DNA from: Platerodrilus igneus
Taxonomy: Eukaryota > Arthropoda > Insecta > Coleoptera > Lycidae
DNA: 64,000 bases
Direction of reading: 5' to 3'
Assembly: GCA_036346225.1 (NCBI GenBank)
Contig: JARFIW010001345.1
Span: 717,645-781,644, forward strand
Position numbers and translations under genes: made by a program. This document shows positions 1-11,769 of this stretch, piece after piece. Below the pieces are notes generated by a model that saw only the letters and a list, made by a program, of their open reading frames with translations, was not told the origin of the DNA and made no database searches. The stretch's first letter is position 1. Each line of letters begins with the position of its first letter.

Positions 1-287
1 GCATTACTTGGAGAACGTTTATTAAACCTTTGTGTGAATTGATCAGACACGTATAGCAAACTTGCACCATTACATCGGCCGATTCCGTATGAACGAAAAT
101 AATGCTCTACCAGAAACACTTTCTCCTCTGTACTTAACACCATTTTTAACAATTAGGCCCTACTAATTACTTGTTTGAGGTTTACTTGACAGGTCTATAC
201 TAGCTAACTTGAATGTGACAGCGCACGCATAAAAACACCGCCAACTTAGTTTCAGTACTGTTTATTTCGGGCAATACTGTATTTGCA
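1..287. other. Unassigned sequence upstream of BEL fragment
   Basis: No coding similarity or repeat structure is recognised here. The BEL/Pao homology beginning near 288 is abrupt. The frame stays open upstream, but the residues do not resemble the RT region expected there, so this stretch is probably unrelated flanking DNA or a rearranged junction. Confidence 0.4.
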
Positions 288-1925
288 CTAGTGGTGGTTT
301 TCAATTAAGAAAATGGAGTAGTAATTGCCCGGAAGTAATGTCCAACTTGAGGGAGTCCCTGTCCAGTTCGGACGCAATTACATTTCAAGATAAAAATAGT
401 GGTTCAATAAAAATTTTGGGGCTTTCGTGGCGTGCTCTTACAGATGCATTTTTATACAACTTAGACGTTGAAGAGCGCACTTGCACTAAGCGTAATATTT
501 TGTCGGCTATCGCAAAAATTTTTATCCTCTCGGGTTGATAGCACCTGTAGTACTGTTCGCCAAACGTTTAGTTCAAGATCTTTGGTTTTTAGGTTTCGAG
601 TGGGACCAAGAGCCTCCATTGGAAGTCATACAAAAATGGAAACATTGTTTGGGTGAATTGCCAGCGGTTTCGAACATTGAGATTTCGCGTCGCATCGTAT
701 GTCATAATTTTAAAAGGGTGGAGTTGCATGGATTCTGTGATGCTTCTGAAGCCGGGTATGCAGCTGTCGTCTATTTCCGTTCGTTCGATCTAGAAGGTAA
801 TATTCCCATTTCATTAGTATGCGCAAAATCGAAGGTTGCTCCTACTAATCGCGTTTCATTGCCCCGTCTCGAATTGTGTGCTGCCGTACTCTTGGCAGAT
901 TTAGTAGATTTCGTCAAAAATACTTATACAGATATTTATTTAGTAATATTTTCGCGTGGTCAGATTCTACTGATGTTTTGTCTTGGATTCGGTCTTCCTC
1001 GCATAAGTGGAAGACATTCGTTAGCAATCGTATTTCGCATATTCAAGAACGTATTCCTCCATCTTCATGGTTTCATGTTAAGTCCCAGGATAACCCTGCG
1101 GATTGTGCCTCACGTGGACTTTTGGCTTCAGAGTTGGTTCATCATCCATTATGGTGGACAGGACCTTCCTGGTTAGTGCGTCGTAATGAAGAATGGCCAG
1201 TAACATCGCTGCCAAAACTTATCGACTCATCTCAGATGGACGTCGAATATCGTACTCTGTCGTTAACAGTCATTATGTCTGACAATTTCTTAGATATGTT
1301 GTTGGATAAATTTTCAAACCTGCAGAAAATTTGTAGGATTATTACATGTATTCGTCATTTCATTCGTAATGTTCAATGTCCAGATTTGCGTTCAAAATAT
1401 TCTGATGGTTTGTCTCTAGCTCAACAGCAAGAGGCTATACATTTATTGATTAAAAGAGTTCAAACAAATGTTTTTGCCCAAGACATTTCTAATATTAAAA
1501 CTGGAAAACTTGTTAGTAAACAACTTCGTAGCCTTAGTCCGTTTCTAGATAGTCGTGATTTGTTGAGGGTGGGCGGTCGCCTACGTAACTCAGAGTTGTC
1601 GCATGATGCAAAATTTCCAATTTTGCTTCCTCGGTCGCATCGGTTGACTGAACTTATTATATTAGATTGTCATGAAAGACATTTACATCCTGGAAATCGA
1701 ACAACACAATTTTTACTAACTCAAAATTATTGGATCTTGTCCGCAAAGAGGCTCTTCGGCAATGTTTGAAATCCTGCATTCGTTGTTTTCGTGTAAACCC
1801 TGTGGCTTTATGCCCCCCTTTATGCCCCCCTATGGGGGATTTACCAGCTTCTAGGTTAACTCCAGGTAAAGCGTTTTTACATACGGGAGTCGACTTTGGT
1901 GGACCTTTCTCTGTCACGATGAATC
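288..1925 (+). pseudogene. BEL/Pao retrotransposon pol, first part (RT end, RNase H, integrase N-terminus)
   Basis: This is a remnant of a BEL/Pao LTR retrotransposon polyprotein. Seen in order are the RT thumb-side motif LRKW (about 305-316), the TKR..LSAIAKIF segment ending near 522, the FCDASEAGYAA RNase H motif near 735, the LPRLELCAAVLLA motif near 860, the WSDSTDVLSWI segment near 955, NPADCASRG near 1090, and the integrase zinc-binding region with its H..H part near 1670 and C..C part near 1765. The element starts abruptly at about 288, so the 5' LTR, gag, protease and most of RT are missing. Frame is lost near 521 (one base missing), near 950 and near 1745. A roughly 12-bp tandem duplication (tatgcccccc, twice) lies at 1805-1835. 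The integrase is cut at 1925 by the nested LINE and resumes at 11855 in the same codon phase. It is not functional. Confidence 0.88.
1912..1925. repeat. Target site duplication, left copy
   Basis: The 14-mer tgtcacgatgaatc occurs here and again at 11841-11854. The BEL integrase reading frame runs into the left copy and out of the right copy in the same phase. This marks the exact insertion site of the LINE between them. Confidence 0.92.
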
Positions 1926-3018
1926 CAACTTTCTAGTTGCCGGTTGAAGCGAGCGGACGGGTTTTTGCCGAGCTCCCGCTTCAGTAATAACAGTAAGTTT
2001 TTATCTAGGGTTTTTATTATTTATTGTAGTATTATTTTATTTGAAGCTTTGCTTTTTATTGTGTTTTATTTTTATAATTGTGTGCCATCAAATTTTAAAT
2101 ACAGGGCAGTAAATAAAAAATTTTAAAACAGAATTTAAACTAAATAAAAGCTAAATAAATCGCGTCTCTTTGTAAATTAAACCAAATCCGCGTTTTAAAA
2201 TAAACTAAATAAATTTCGGGTTAATAAAACAAAATCTACTAAACTAATACTCAAAAATAATTTCGAAATAACTTAAAAGGCATTTTAATAATAAATTTGA
2301 AATAAAAACCGCGTAAATCGAGTAAAAACCGGGTAAAACAACCAAAAGTGTGTGGAATTTTTATAGTGCGCGTATAATCAAATAATAACCAAAAAACAAA
2401 AATCTAAGCCTTTTTAAATCAAATAAATATCTTAAAAACTGTAAATTTTAAAACAATTTTAATAGAAATTTTCCGTAATTTAAGTACACGCGTACTTAAA
2501 AGTTTCTTTAAGATCGATTTTGGTGTAATTATGCGGTGTAGCAGTTACAGTTACCAAGTGATTAAGTGAAAGGTCATTTCCGGTTACCACATTCCGATTG
2601 CGCTCGACCTTATTTTCTTAATTACACGTTTAAAAATAAAGTGTTGTTGTTTATAAATTAGATATTTTAATATTTTGAAGTAATTAGTTTATTTAAATTT
2701 GATTTGGCGGTTTTAAAATTTAAAATAAATAAATAGTGTTCTTCGCGGTACATTTTGAATCGAATTGCGTTAGGAATTTATTTGATTCTAGTTGTTATTT
2801 TGACGCTTAGTGCTTGTTGTATTTTGTTAAAAATTTAATATTTAATTGGGCGGTTCGAAGTTTAAATAAATACAAGGTTGCTTACGGTTCACCTTTAAAC
2901 AAAACATTTTATTGAACCAACGTTTTGCGTTCTTCTAGCGTCGTTCTTTTAGCGTCGTAACGGTCAAGTGGTTTTGAGCTGCGTTTTAGGTGTCATTTTT
3001 GTCGTTTGTTTTGTCAGC
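1926..3018 (+). other. 5' UTR of the R1-clade LINE
   Basis: About 1.1 kb of very AT-rich sequence precedes ORF1. It has no coding similarity. It starts directly after the 14-bp duplication, so the LINE appears to be 5'-complete or nearly so. An internal promoter would be expected here for this class, but I cannot point to one. Confidence 0.6.
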
Positions 3019-4385
3019 ATGGTGGTCCACCGCGACGAGGAACCATTGCCCAGGAAGAAGAGGGAGATAGGTCGGAGGCTGAGGGCGCTGTTGGGGGGAA
3101 ACAGCTGAAGGTAGTATTAGAGGATGTAATGTTAGGGATTCAGGAGGAGGTACAGGAGGTAGAGGAGCCTGTGTCTGCGGCGGTCGTGTCGGTGGAGTCG
3201 GGGCCCCCTGGGGTGGCTGCGGCGTCTGAATCGCCCTCAACTTCGGGAGCCCAGCGAAAGATGTCGACTAGCAGCGACGTTAGCTTTGCTGTTGGCGACC
3301 TCGATGAGCTGGACCTCCTGAGATTGAGGGTGAGGAAGGCGCACTCGGTCATCTCCGCGAGGGTGCCGACGACCTCCGCCACTATCGTCGTGGAAGACAG
3401 AAAGAGGATTCGCTACGCCGTGGATGATTTCCTCGACGCGGCGAATCAACTTATAGGTATGGTTAGTGCGCTGCGGCTTGTGGCTAGTGATTCTGGGAGG
3501 GCTGATGTTGTCGGGGGAAGTCCAGCGGTGGTTACTCCTGTTGTAGGGCAGCAGTGTTCCAGGAGCCAGGAGTTACCGATGCCGCGGAAGGCGTCGTATG
3601 CTGCAGCTGCTGCAGGTGCGACGCCCACCTTTGCAGTTAGGGTCGACGCCAGACCAGGGGAGAAGGATGACGTCATGTCGACCCTAAAGAAGAAGGTCGA
3701 TCCCGCTCGTGATGGTTTTGTTGTGGTCGGAGCTCGTAGAACTCGAAGGGGCGGTGTAGTTGTCGAGTGTGCAAACCGAGAAGATGCGAAGAAATTGCAG
3801 TCGAAGGTTGTCGGTGACTGTAAAGAGCTCGTGGCGAAGACCATCGAGAAGAAGCGCCCACGGGTCGTTCTTCCGGGGTCGAAGCGGGGATGAAGGCGGA
3901 AGAGCTGGTGCGGTTGATCGCGTGCCAGAATCCCCGCTTCGGCGATTTGAAAATTGAAGACCACCTAAGAGAGAAGTTTAAATTTTGCGGAAAGGGCCCT
4001 AGGGATCCCTTCGTCAACGTAATCTTCGAAGTGACCCCCACACTTCGGAGACGCATATTAGCTGACGCTATAAACCTTAGGTGGCGAAGAGTCTGGGCCC
4101 GGGACCACTTCTCGATGACGCAGTGCTACAGGTGCTACGAGTACGGCCATAGATCGATGGAGTGCAGGGAAAAGGTACAGTGGTGCGGTAACTGTGCCGA
4201 AGTCGGTCACGAGTTCAAGAATTGCCGGAGGGCAGTCCCCTGCTGTGTGGTTTTGCGCTAGGGCAAACGACAGAACTGGCAGTGGCGCGAAGGTCGATAC
4301 GCGCCACGACGCCAAGTCGAGTAGATGCCCCACGATGCTGAGATTGAAGAACGCAATCACACGCAACATCGATTATGGACCGTGA
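3019..4385 (+). pseudogene. LINE ORF1, Gag-like protein with CCHC zinc knuckles
   Basis: ORF1 of the R1-clade element encodes a nucleic-acid-binding Gag that would package the element RNA. The ATG at 3019 gives a natural start (MVVHRDEEPLPRKKRE), with the frame changing near 3100. The open frame read from 3006 to 3893 is acidic then Ala/Val-rich, followed by a second frame (3890-4261) after a one-base loss in a G run near 3877. Two clear CX2CX4HX4C knuckles lie at 4124-4165 and 4184-4225. A third, longer one follows after another frameshift near 4253 (its H and C lie in TRHDAKSSRC). The final stop at 4383-4385 overlaps the ORF2 ATG at 4375, a termination-reinitiation arrangement typical of R1-like elements. 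Base composition is GC-richer than the surroundings. Confidence 0.82.
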
Positions 4386-5696
4386 AGAAAAAGATAGATT
4401 TAAAAGAAGCAAGAAGATTAAATTCGCGCAACTAAATCTCGGGAAAGGAAAAGGGGCTACAAATAACTTCGTAAAGTTATTCAGCGAAAATAATATCGAC
4501 ATCGGACTTATACAGGAACCGCACCTGTATAGCCACAAAATAACAGGTTTTGGGAAGGGGGTTACCGTTTTAAACGCAAACAGCGAACGACCGCGTAGCG
4601 GGATAATAATAAATAACGGGACGTGCGCCGGAATAATCCTAAACAATCTGTCGAATGAGTTCATAACCACCGCAGAAATAAAAACGGGATTGCATACGTT
4701 TTACGTGATAAGCACTTACCTTCCGCCGATCGATTCCCGGCGGGAGAATCCTCAAACAGAGGACTTAATAAATCAAATTGAAGGAATCCTTCGTAAAATC
4801 GGTAGAAATAGAAATTTAATTATCGCGGGAGACATTAATGCTAAGTCGCCATTATGGGGCAGCCCTATCGAAGACGATAGAGGCTCGCAGGTTGCTGATC
4901 TTTTTACGGGATGGGACCTTAGTGTGATAAACACTAACGATTCACCTACGTTTGAGACGCATAGAGGCAGCAGTTTTATAGATATTACTGCAGTCTCGCA
5001 CGAAATGTTAGAAACGATTTGTAATTAGAAACTAAGGTCGGACGAGGAAACGCTCTCTGACCATAAATTAATAACATGGGACGTTGAAACCAAAACAAGC
5101 GCAAACGAGCAGCTAACTATATTTCCGCGGTTCTGTAATAAAAAAGCAAATTGGGAGCGGTTTAAAGAAAAATTTGGCGAAAGTATCCCTGCGCTCGAAA
5201 ATGAGCTATTTAACTGCCGAGAGGCAGACGAAGTAGAAACACTCGCTAAAAAATTGAACGACGTGGTGGTAGACGCGTCGTCGTATTCCATGCCGCAAAA
5301 GAAAACATTTAAAGACAGCGTACCCTGATGGACCCGGGAACTAACCACCAAGCGGACAGAAACGCGTAACCAAAGGCGCCGCTATCAACGCGCCTCGGGA
5401 GATATAAGAGAACAACGGAGGATAGAATATAATCAAAGTTACCGCGAATATAAAATATTAATAGAAGAAACGCGAACGAATAAATTTAAAGAATTCTGCA
5501 CGCAAAACTCAGAGAAAGAACACTGGGGAACCGCATACCGCGTAATTAGAGGAAAACAACAAAAAATCGCGCTCAGTAATATAAAGAAAACAAATGGCGA
5601 ATATACGGAAGGTTTTAAAACCACAGCGGAATATTCACTAGAGAAATTTTTCCCATCGGATAATCCCGAGGGGATGAAGGGTCGCACGATTTAATA
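4375..5696 (+). pseudogene. LINE ORF2 N-terminal part: APE-type endonuclease and linker
   Basis: Begins MDREEKDRFKRSKK. The endonuclease nicks the target to prime reverse transcription. Motifs visible are AQLNLGKGK near residue 20, QEPHLY near 45, the Tyr/Pro motif ISTYLPP near 110, IAGDINAKSPLWG (GDxNxxS/H motif) near 150, and the SFIDITAVS region near 205, where an SDH motif usually follows. An in-frame TAG at 5026 and an in-frame TGA at 5327 (probably a former Trp codon) interrupt the frame, and the frame is lost near 5690. After the first stop the frame reads on through LSDHKLITW, confirming it is a nonsense mutation and not the true end. Confidence 0.85.
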
Positions 5697-7176
5697 CGTC
5701 GGAAGCTGCAAAGGCGCAAGGAACAGGTGCCGATAAGGCAATCCTAGTTCACGAGGTCGTCAGGGCTCTTAGGAGGATGAACCCTAAGAAGGCACCGGGG
5801 CATGATGGAATCACTTCAGACGCAGCTCTGCAGGCGTGCCTGTTAGCCCCGTGTGTCTTTGTTGGGTTGTTTAATCTTTGTTTAGAAAGGGGCGTTTTCC
5901 GCGTTGCTGGAAAATCCAGAATGTGAAATTTATACCCAAACCTAAAAAGGCGGATGCGTCAGATCCGGGCAGCTATCGTCCAATTAGCTTGCTACCGGTG
6001 CTGGGGAAAGTTTTAGATCGCGTTATGACTACGCGTGTTGAACACCTAGTGCGAGACAGCGGCGGTTTTAATAACCGACAGTTTGGTTTCGTGGAGGGCA
6101 AGTCGACTATCGACGCGTTAGAGTTCGTTGTCGGGAAATTAAGCAGGCAAGAGATGCCAAAGAGTACTGTGTCGTTGTTGCTTTGGACATTTCAGGAGCA
6201 TTTGATACTGCCTGGTGGCCATTAATCGTTTGCGAGTTAGATCGTAGGGGTTGTCCGCGAAACTTGATGTCTTTGGTCAAGAGCTATTTCTCGGGGCGAT
6301 TAGCACAGGTTGAAATTCCGGGTGAAGTTCTGTCGCGTGAGGTGGAAAGGGGATGCCCGCAAGGGTCATGTTCTGGTCCCACATTTTGGAAGTTGTTGTA
6401 TGAGAGCATCTTTAGGGTCAAGTTGCCCGCAGGATGCTCAATCGTTGGGTTTGCAGATGACACACTTTCAATTGTAAGAGCGAGATTGTTAATGGATATG
6501 CGCACAAAACCGAACGAGGCGCTTAATAAATTACACGAATGGTCGCAGGCGGTAAAATTAAAATTTAACACGGCGAAGTCAGAGGCGCTTTATTTCGGCA
6601 CGAAACCAGGACAGCGACCTCCTAGGTTAGAGCTAGGAGGGGAGAAAATCCCGTTTAAAGATTGTATTACCTACCTCGGCGTCAAGATCGACAATAAATT
6701 AAATTTGAAAGCGCACGTACAATACGTAAAAAGTAAGGGCGGCGAAATATCAAATAAAATGATGGCGGCGGCTAAAATAAAGTGGGGTTTCAGGGGCGAA
6801 TCGCTGAAGACGGTTTATGCCGGAGCAATTGAGCCGGCAATACTGTACGCAGCTTCTGTATGGGCAGAAGGTTGTAAAGTCCGGGAGATGCGTCAATTGA
6901 CGAGCGTACAACGCATAACCGCGGTAAAAGCGGCGAGGGCGTACAGGACCACCTCCACGGAGGCTGTCCTGGTGATCAGTAGGACTCTCCCTATCGAATA
7001 TGTCGTTAGGGAGATTAGAGATAGACGATTAATAAATATAGGAAAAGGGCGCGAAATTATCGAAGATCTTAATCTTGGTAATAGGGAAATTGCAAGAAAG
7101 ATTGTTGTATCTGAGTTAGGGCACCCGGCTGATATTAGAGGGATCGGGTTTTGTCGAAGGTGATGAGGACGCGATG
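5697..7176 (+). pseudogene. LINE ORF2 reverse transcriptase domain
   Basis: Continues ORF2 with the RT fingers, palm and thumb. Landmarks are MNPKKAPGHDGI near 5780, FIPKPKKA and YRPISLLPVLGK near 5930-6010, QFGFVEGKSTIDAL near 6085, ISGAFDTAWW near 6190, ERGCPQGSCSGPTFW near 6345, the catalytic box FADDT at 6450-6464, and the thumb region ending in AARAYRTTSTEAVLVISRTLPIE near 6930-7000. Frameshifts occur near 5885, near 6180 and near 7150. The FADD box is intact. The AYRTTSTEAVLVI tail is characteristic of R1-type RTs. Confidence 0.85.
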
Positions 7177-7815
7177 GGTATCAGAATTTATACGGACGGT
7201 TCACGTATGGACGATGGGCAAGCAGGCGCGGCGTTTGTCGTGTATAAGCAGGAAAGGGAGGTGTTTCGGTTTCAAACCAAACTCGCGAACTGGTGCACTA
7301 TCTTCCAGTGCGAATTGGTAGTCATACGAAAGGCTATCGATTACGTAATAAACTATACGGGCAGAGACGAGTATTATATAATCAGTGATAGTAAATCGGC
7401 GCTAACGGCTTTAACAAACATGAACACCTCGACAGATCTCCAAGCGGACGTCTGGAGGATATTGCGTACGGCGCTAGAGTTTCGACGTTTAAAGTTCTGT
7501 TGGGTCAGGTCGCACAATGGTAACGTAGGAAACGATAGGGCTGACGAATTAGCTAAAGAGGCCGCGACGGGCGACTTTCGAATATCACATTCGTCGATAC
7601 CGAGGTCTTTAATCAAAAGAAAGCTGCGCGAAAAATCAATTCGACAATTGGAAGAGAGGTGGAACAACGCTGCCACGGGCAGGTTGACCCACAAATTCAT
7701 ACCGAGCATAGAAGCCAGAGGTAAGATCGAGGTTAAGCTCGATCACAAAATGGTGCAGTTGATAACAGGGCACGGCGCCCTGAAGGCGTATTTACAAAGG
7801 TTCGGTCTAACCAAC
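7177..7815 (+). repeat. 639-bp direct repeat, left copy
   Basis: Positions 7177-7815 match 9680-10318 with equal length and only about half a dozen substitutions noted by eye (for example near 7354, 7462, 7528, 7597 and 7650). Both breakpoints are sharp: left ggtatcag, right accaac. Confidence 0.92.
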
Positions 7816-7875
7816 TGTAACCTTCGGTTTTATTTTATAAATATGCATCAACTACCCTACATAATTTCATGCTAA
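7177..7875 (+). pseudogene. LINE ORF2 RNase H domain, first copy (truncated)
   Basis: Encodes a type I RNase H with the expected acidic residues: Asp in YTDGSRMD, Glu in FQCELVVIRKA, Asp in ISDSKSALTAL, and the His/Asp pair in SHNGNVGNDRADELAKEA. It ends in LITGHGALKAYLQRFGLTN and then, from 7816, runs into unrelated sequence, giving a short artefactual tail to a stop at 7875. The zinc-knuckle end of the protein is missing here but present in the second copy. Confidence 0.85.
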
Positions 7876-9679
7876 AATTCATATTCTTATAATAGTATTT
7901 TAACGTAACATTTTAAAACCTGTTAAGACTTGGAAAATAGTTGATTGTAAGGCAGGTGGTCGCTTGGGTTTCCAAGAAAACACGCAGCACCTGCATGTTA
8001 GTTTTCATATAGTTTAGCATTGGCGATCTTCCTTCAATATAATAGTGGTATACTTTCGTCTCACTTACCGATAATTTGCGAAGATAGGGAAAGAAGGTAT
8101 TCGTCGTCGTTTTAAGTTAGTTCACGTTGGGTACTCGAAGGGTTGCGAGATGTAATTGTAGAAAGCTCTTTTAGGCGCGAAGTGCAATAAACATTCACGT
8201 GCATAATTAATTGGTTTGGTCGTGTAAAAGTTAAATGGTTTCTTTTACGACATAGTTGCTCCGATTTCTTTTTAAGGAGGATTTTAAGCACGTTGAATAA
8301 ACGGGTTATAAAACCGCACGTTACTAGTTGTTAGTAAGTAACGGAATATTTAAATTTCACCGGAGGCGTTTTGCATTGAGATTGTTTTTGGGACGAAATA
8401 AAACCCGGACCCAACGGACTCGCGTAGTTAGTTTTTACGTTAATTTAGGAAACTGTTATCGTCATAAGATTAATAATAAGTTTATTGCTTATCAGAGAAG
8501 TTAATGTGTGTTGAGTGATAATTATTAACCCGATAATTCACGGAACTGGACCAGCGAACCATAACGTATTTCATTCTTTGTTGGCTGTCCTAAAGGTTCT
8601 CGAACCAGTTTAATCCGGTAAATTTCGATATTTGCAGCTCATTATATCAACGAACACCTCACTGGATTCTTGGTGCTGCTTCGAAATTCATCTTCTTTCT
8701 AAGCCGTTAGTTGATGTACCGTCCTGGAGTACACCAGTGCTCGCAATCGATTAAGGTAAACTGAAGCCTGAAAACTGAATTCCTGCGGTAGTTTCACCAT
8801 CTGTACTGTAAGTTATAATTGCCATATTATTTTATAAACTGAACTTGATTACAATTCTGTATTATGTTCAATTTCGTACGGATAAAACTATTTTAAAATG
8901 TTCATTTTACGTTGACTTATTTAGGAAATTTAATCATTGTTGATACAGCGATAGGAGGATCCATTAGGGTTGGTAGAAAGATTTAATGAAAACTAAATAT
9001 ACATGAATTGTTTGTTGCTCAACACATTAATATTGGTTATAATTAATAGAAACATGTTATGGAGGTTGTGTATAATTTAGAGGTGGGTATGTTGATTTGG
9101 TGTTCAGTTAAAGACTGCTATCTGGTTATATTAGAACAAATTCCGTCCTTCTAAAATTATAATTTTATGAGTTTAAGTAATACTGTGAACAGGGATTCAG
9201 ATCAAATATATTTAATTTAAAGACTCCATCCCCCCTAGTTCAGAATATCTTAAGTGATAACTATATTACAGGTACAAGTAGTGTTAAACTTGCATTATTG
9301 TTATTGATCATTTTTAAACAGCCAGGAGGTGTACAACAACTTGGCTAATAACTTGAGATAGTGTCATTCCCATATTTTGTCATACGGGTTTCTTGTCCGA
9401 GAAGAATAAGCTTTCCCTCATTTTGCCGTTCTTCTATAAAAGACAAGGAATCCATGCCACTTTAGGCAGAACTCTACTAAAATAAGGGTGGTGCCCAGAA
9501 TTCACCAGTTTAGTCAAGATAACTATTATTACTCTCCACTCCCCTCCCCATTTTACCCCGCCCGTCTCCACTGCAGCCAGCCGAGCCGCGGTTTAGTTCG
9601 TTCCTTTGAGCTTACCGTGTTTGTTCATGCCTCTTCCCCCCTAACATCATCGTAACGTCAATTTTGGCATCAGAATTTT
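7816..9679. other. 1.86-kb foreign segment inside the LINE
   Basis: This sequence separates the two copies of the 639-bp repeat and does not resemble the LINE. It contains no ORF of note. It begins tgtaacc and could be read as ending ttttggca, so an LTR with TG...CA ends was considered, but no short target duplication fits. The last 150 bp (about 9535-9660) are C-rich and look promoter- or exon-like. A small echo of the junction (cagaatttt then cagaattta, 9671-9692) sits at the right end and suggests a repair-type join. Identity unknown. Confidence 0.6.
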
Positions 9680-10318
9680 GGTATCAGAATTTATACGGAC
9701 GGTTCACGTATGGACGATGGGCAAGCAGGCGCGGCGTTTGTCGTGTATAAGCAGGAAAGGGAGGTGTTTCGGTTTCAAACCAAACTCGCGAACTGGTGCA
9801 CTATCTTCCAGTGCGAATTGGTAGTCATACGAAAGGCTATCGATTACGTAATAAACCATACGGGCAGAGACGAGTATTATATAATCAGTGATAGTAAATC
9901 GGCGCTAACGGCTTTAACAAACATGAACACCTCGACAGATCTCCAAGCGGACGTCTGGAGGATTTTGCGTACGGCGCTAGAGTTTCGACGTTTAAAGTTC
10001 TGTTGGGTCAGGTCGCACAATGGTAACGTAGTAAACGATAGGGCTGACGAATTAGCTAAAGAGGCCGCGACGGGCGACTTTCGAATATCACATTCATCGA
10101 TACCGAGGTCTTTAATCAAAAGAAAGCTGCGCGAAAAATCAATTCGACAATGGGAAGAGAGGTGGAACAACGCTGCCACGGGCAGGTTGACCCACAAATT
10201 CATACCGAGCATAGAAGCCAGAGGTAAGATCGAGGTTAAGCTCGATCACAAAATGGTGCAGTTGATAACAGGGCACGGCGCCCTGAAGGCGTATTTACAA
10301 AGGTTCGGTCTAACCAAC
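9680..10318 (+). repeat. 639-bp direct repeat, right copy
   Basis: Second copy of the 7177-7815 segment. The LINE sequence continues naturally from this copy to the 3' end, so this is the right-hand junction of the interruption. Confidence 0.92.
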
Positions 10319-10543
10319 AGCGACCGCTGCGAATGCGGTGAGGGCGCGGAATGCGCAGAGCACGTGCTCTCCGACTGCCCGCTTGAGGCGGGAAATCGAG
10401 GGTTGGCTGATAGCAAACTAGCTATCCTAGGTCTGGCATGGCCAAAGAGCCTAGAGGAAGTCGGGGAAGTGGTTAACCAGAAGGCGTTCTGGACAGCCTT
10501 AAAAGAATTCGCGGGAAAGGTCGCAAGATTAGACAATCAATGA
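9680..10543 (+). pseudogene. LINE ORF2 RNase H domain, second copy, with C-terminal zinc knuckle
   Basis: Repeats the RNase H domain from YTDGSRMDDG through FGLTN, then continues into the genuine ORF2 C-terminus: a CCHC-type motif in CECGEGAECAEHVLSDC at about 10328-10378, then a helical tail (LAILGLAWPKSLEEVGEVV) and a TGA at 10541. The catalytic residues are retained; one change (GN to VN in the HNGNVVNDRAD motif) differs from the first copy. The open frame is uninterrupted from 9680 to the stop. Confidence 0.87.
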
Positions 10544-11584
10544 CGACCGCGTGTAAAAATTCGGTGGGGTTGGTGGGAGGATTGAAAAATTTTAGATTGA
10601 CTTGGCGTGAGTAAGGATACGAGCATAACCAAAACCTGATATTAAATAAAAAAAAAAGATAATTATACCAAAATGTCCAATATGCACGAGAAACCCCCAC
10701 TCCATTAATACAATCACTGCCTATCTTCATAATTATGTGCGGAAAATCGGGAATAAATAATACCAAATAAACAATAACAAATAAATCATAAACCCTCATT
10801 AAATTAAATCAATAAAGTAAACAAAGATAATAAAATAGAGTGAAACCGCGCAAACTCCCCAGGACTTGAAAGTGAAGTGATAGTGATAGTGATTGTGATC
10901 CCCCCAAGAACATTTAGTGCATACCCACCAGGACTTTAGCAGTGCACCCCGTCCCACCTTTAGAAGTAAGTTACAGACGACCAGATCTTCGGATGCTGGA
11001 GAATTTTATTATCGAGGTAAGACTTAAATTGTGGCGGCTGTACTCGCACAAGCATTGATTTACATTAATTAGTAGTTTTTGAAATAATTTAAGAAGCACG
11101 TTTGGTGTGTAAAGGCGCTAGCCGACATAATGCTTGTGCGAGTGCATCTGATAAATAGGGTGATGCTTTCGCTATTATGTGCACTGCTATATGGTTAACG
11201 CTTATTAAACATTTATTTATATATTTACATAATTATATTTATTTATATTTTATATTTATTTATATATAGCATGTATTATGTGGCTTATTTGTTTTGTTTG
11301 ACGTTCTGTCGCCATTTTGGTTGCAGTATATATTTGGGAAGGACGAGCAGAATTGCGAAGATTGTAATCATAATGTAAATCAGTTAGGGAACGATAGGGA
11401 AAGCTAGGGATGGATTTAAATTAGTTAGCTAGATTTGGATAGTTTTAAGACGACCCTTCAGGTCGCACTGGTAAGCAGAACCGGCGTCTGCTATCCGGTA
11501 TTACGGATCCCTCCCCCTCTCATTTTTGCTTGTTGATCGGGTACACTCAAAAGTCAGCGCTACGGATACCATTATTTACAACCC

Positions 11585-11712
11585 TGTTTTTAGTTTTTGT
11601 TTTGTTTTTGTTCCAGTTTTTGTCAGATTTTTAGGTTTGTTAGATTGTTAGAGTTTGTTAGGTTTGTTAGATTTTTAGGTTTGTTAGATTTTTATTTAGT
11701 TTTTATTTAGGG
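11585..11712 (+). repeat. T-rich minisatellite-like block
   Basis: Imperfect tandem copies of gtttgttagatttttag and related words (tttgttagattgttagag, gtttgttagatttttattt) within the LINE 3' UTR. Confidence 0.6.
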
Positions 11713-11769
11713 TGAATCAACTATGAAGTAAGAATAAATTAGGAGCACGACTATTTTTCGCGTTTAAAC

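Noticed and set aside
3140..4056. Long minus-strand ORFs opposite the LINE ORF1
   Set aside because: Antisense shadows of GC-rich Gag codons; no recognisable domain, while the plus strand carries clear CCHC knuckles.
7816..9679. Solo LTR (TG...CA) between the two RNase H copies
   Set aside because: No 4-6 bp target duplication at the ends, and an LTR insertion would not create a 639-bp flanking repeat.
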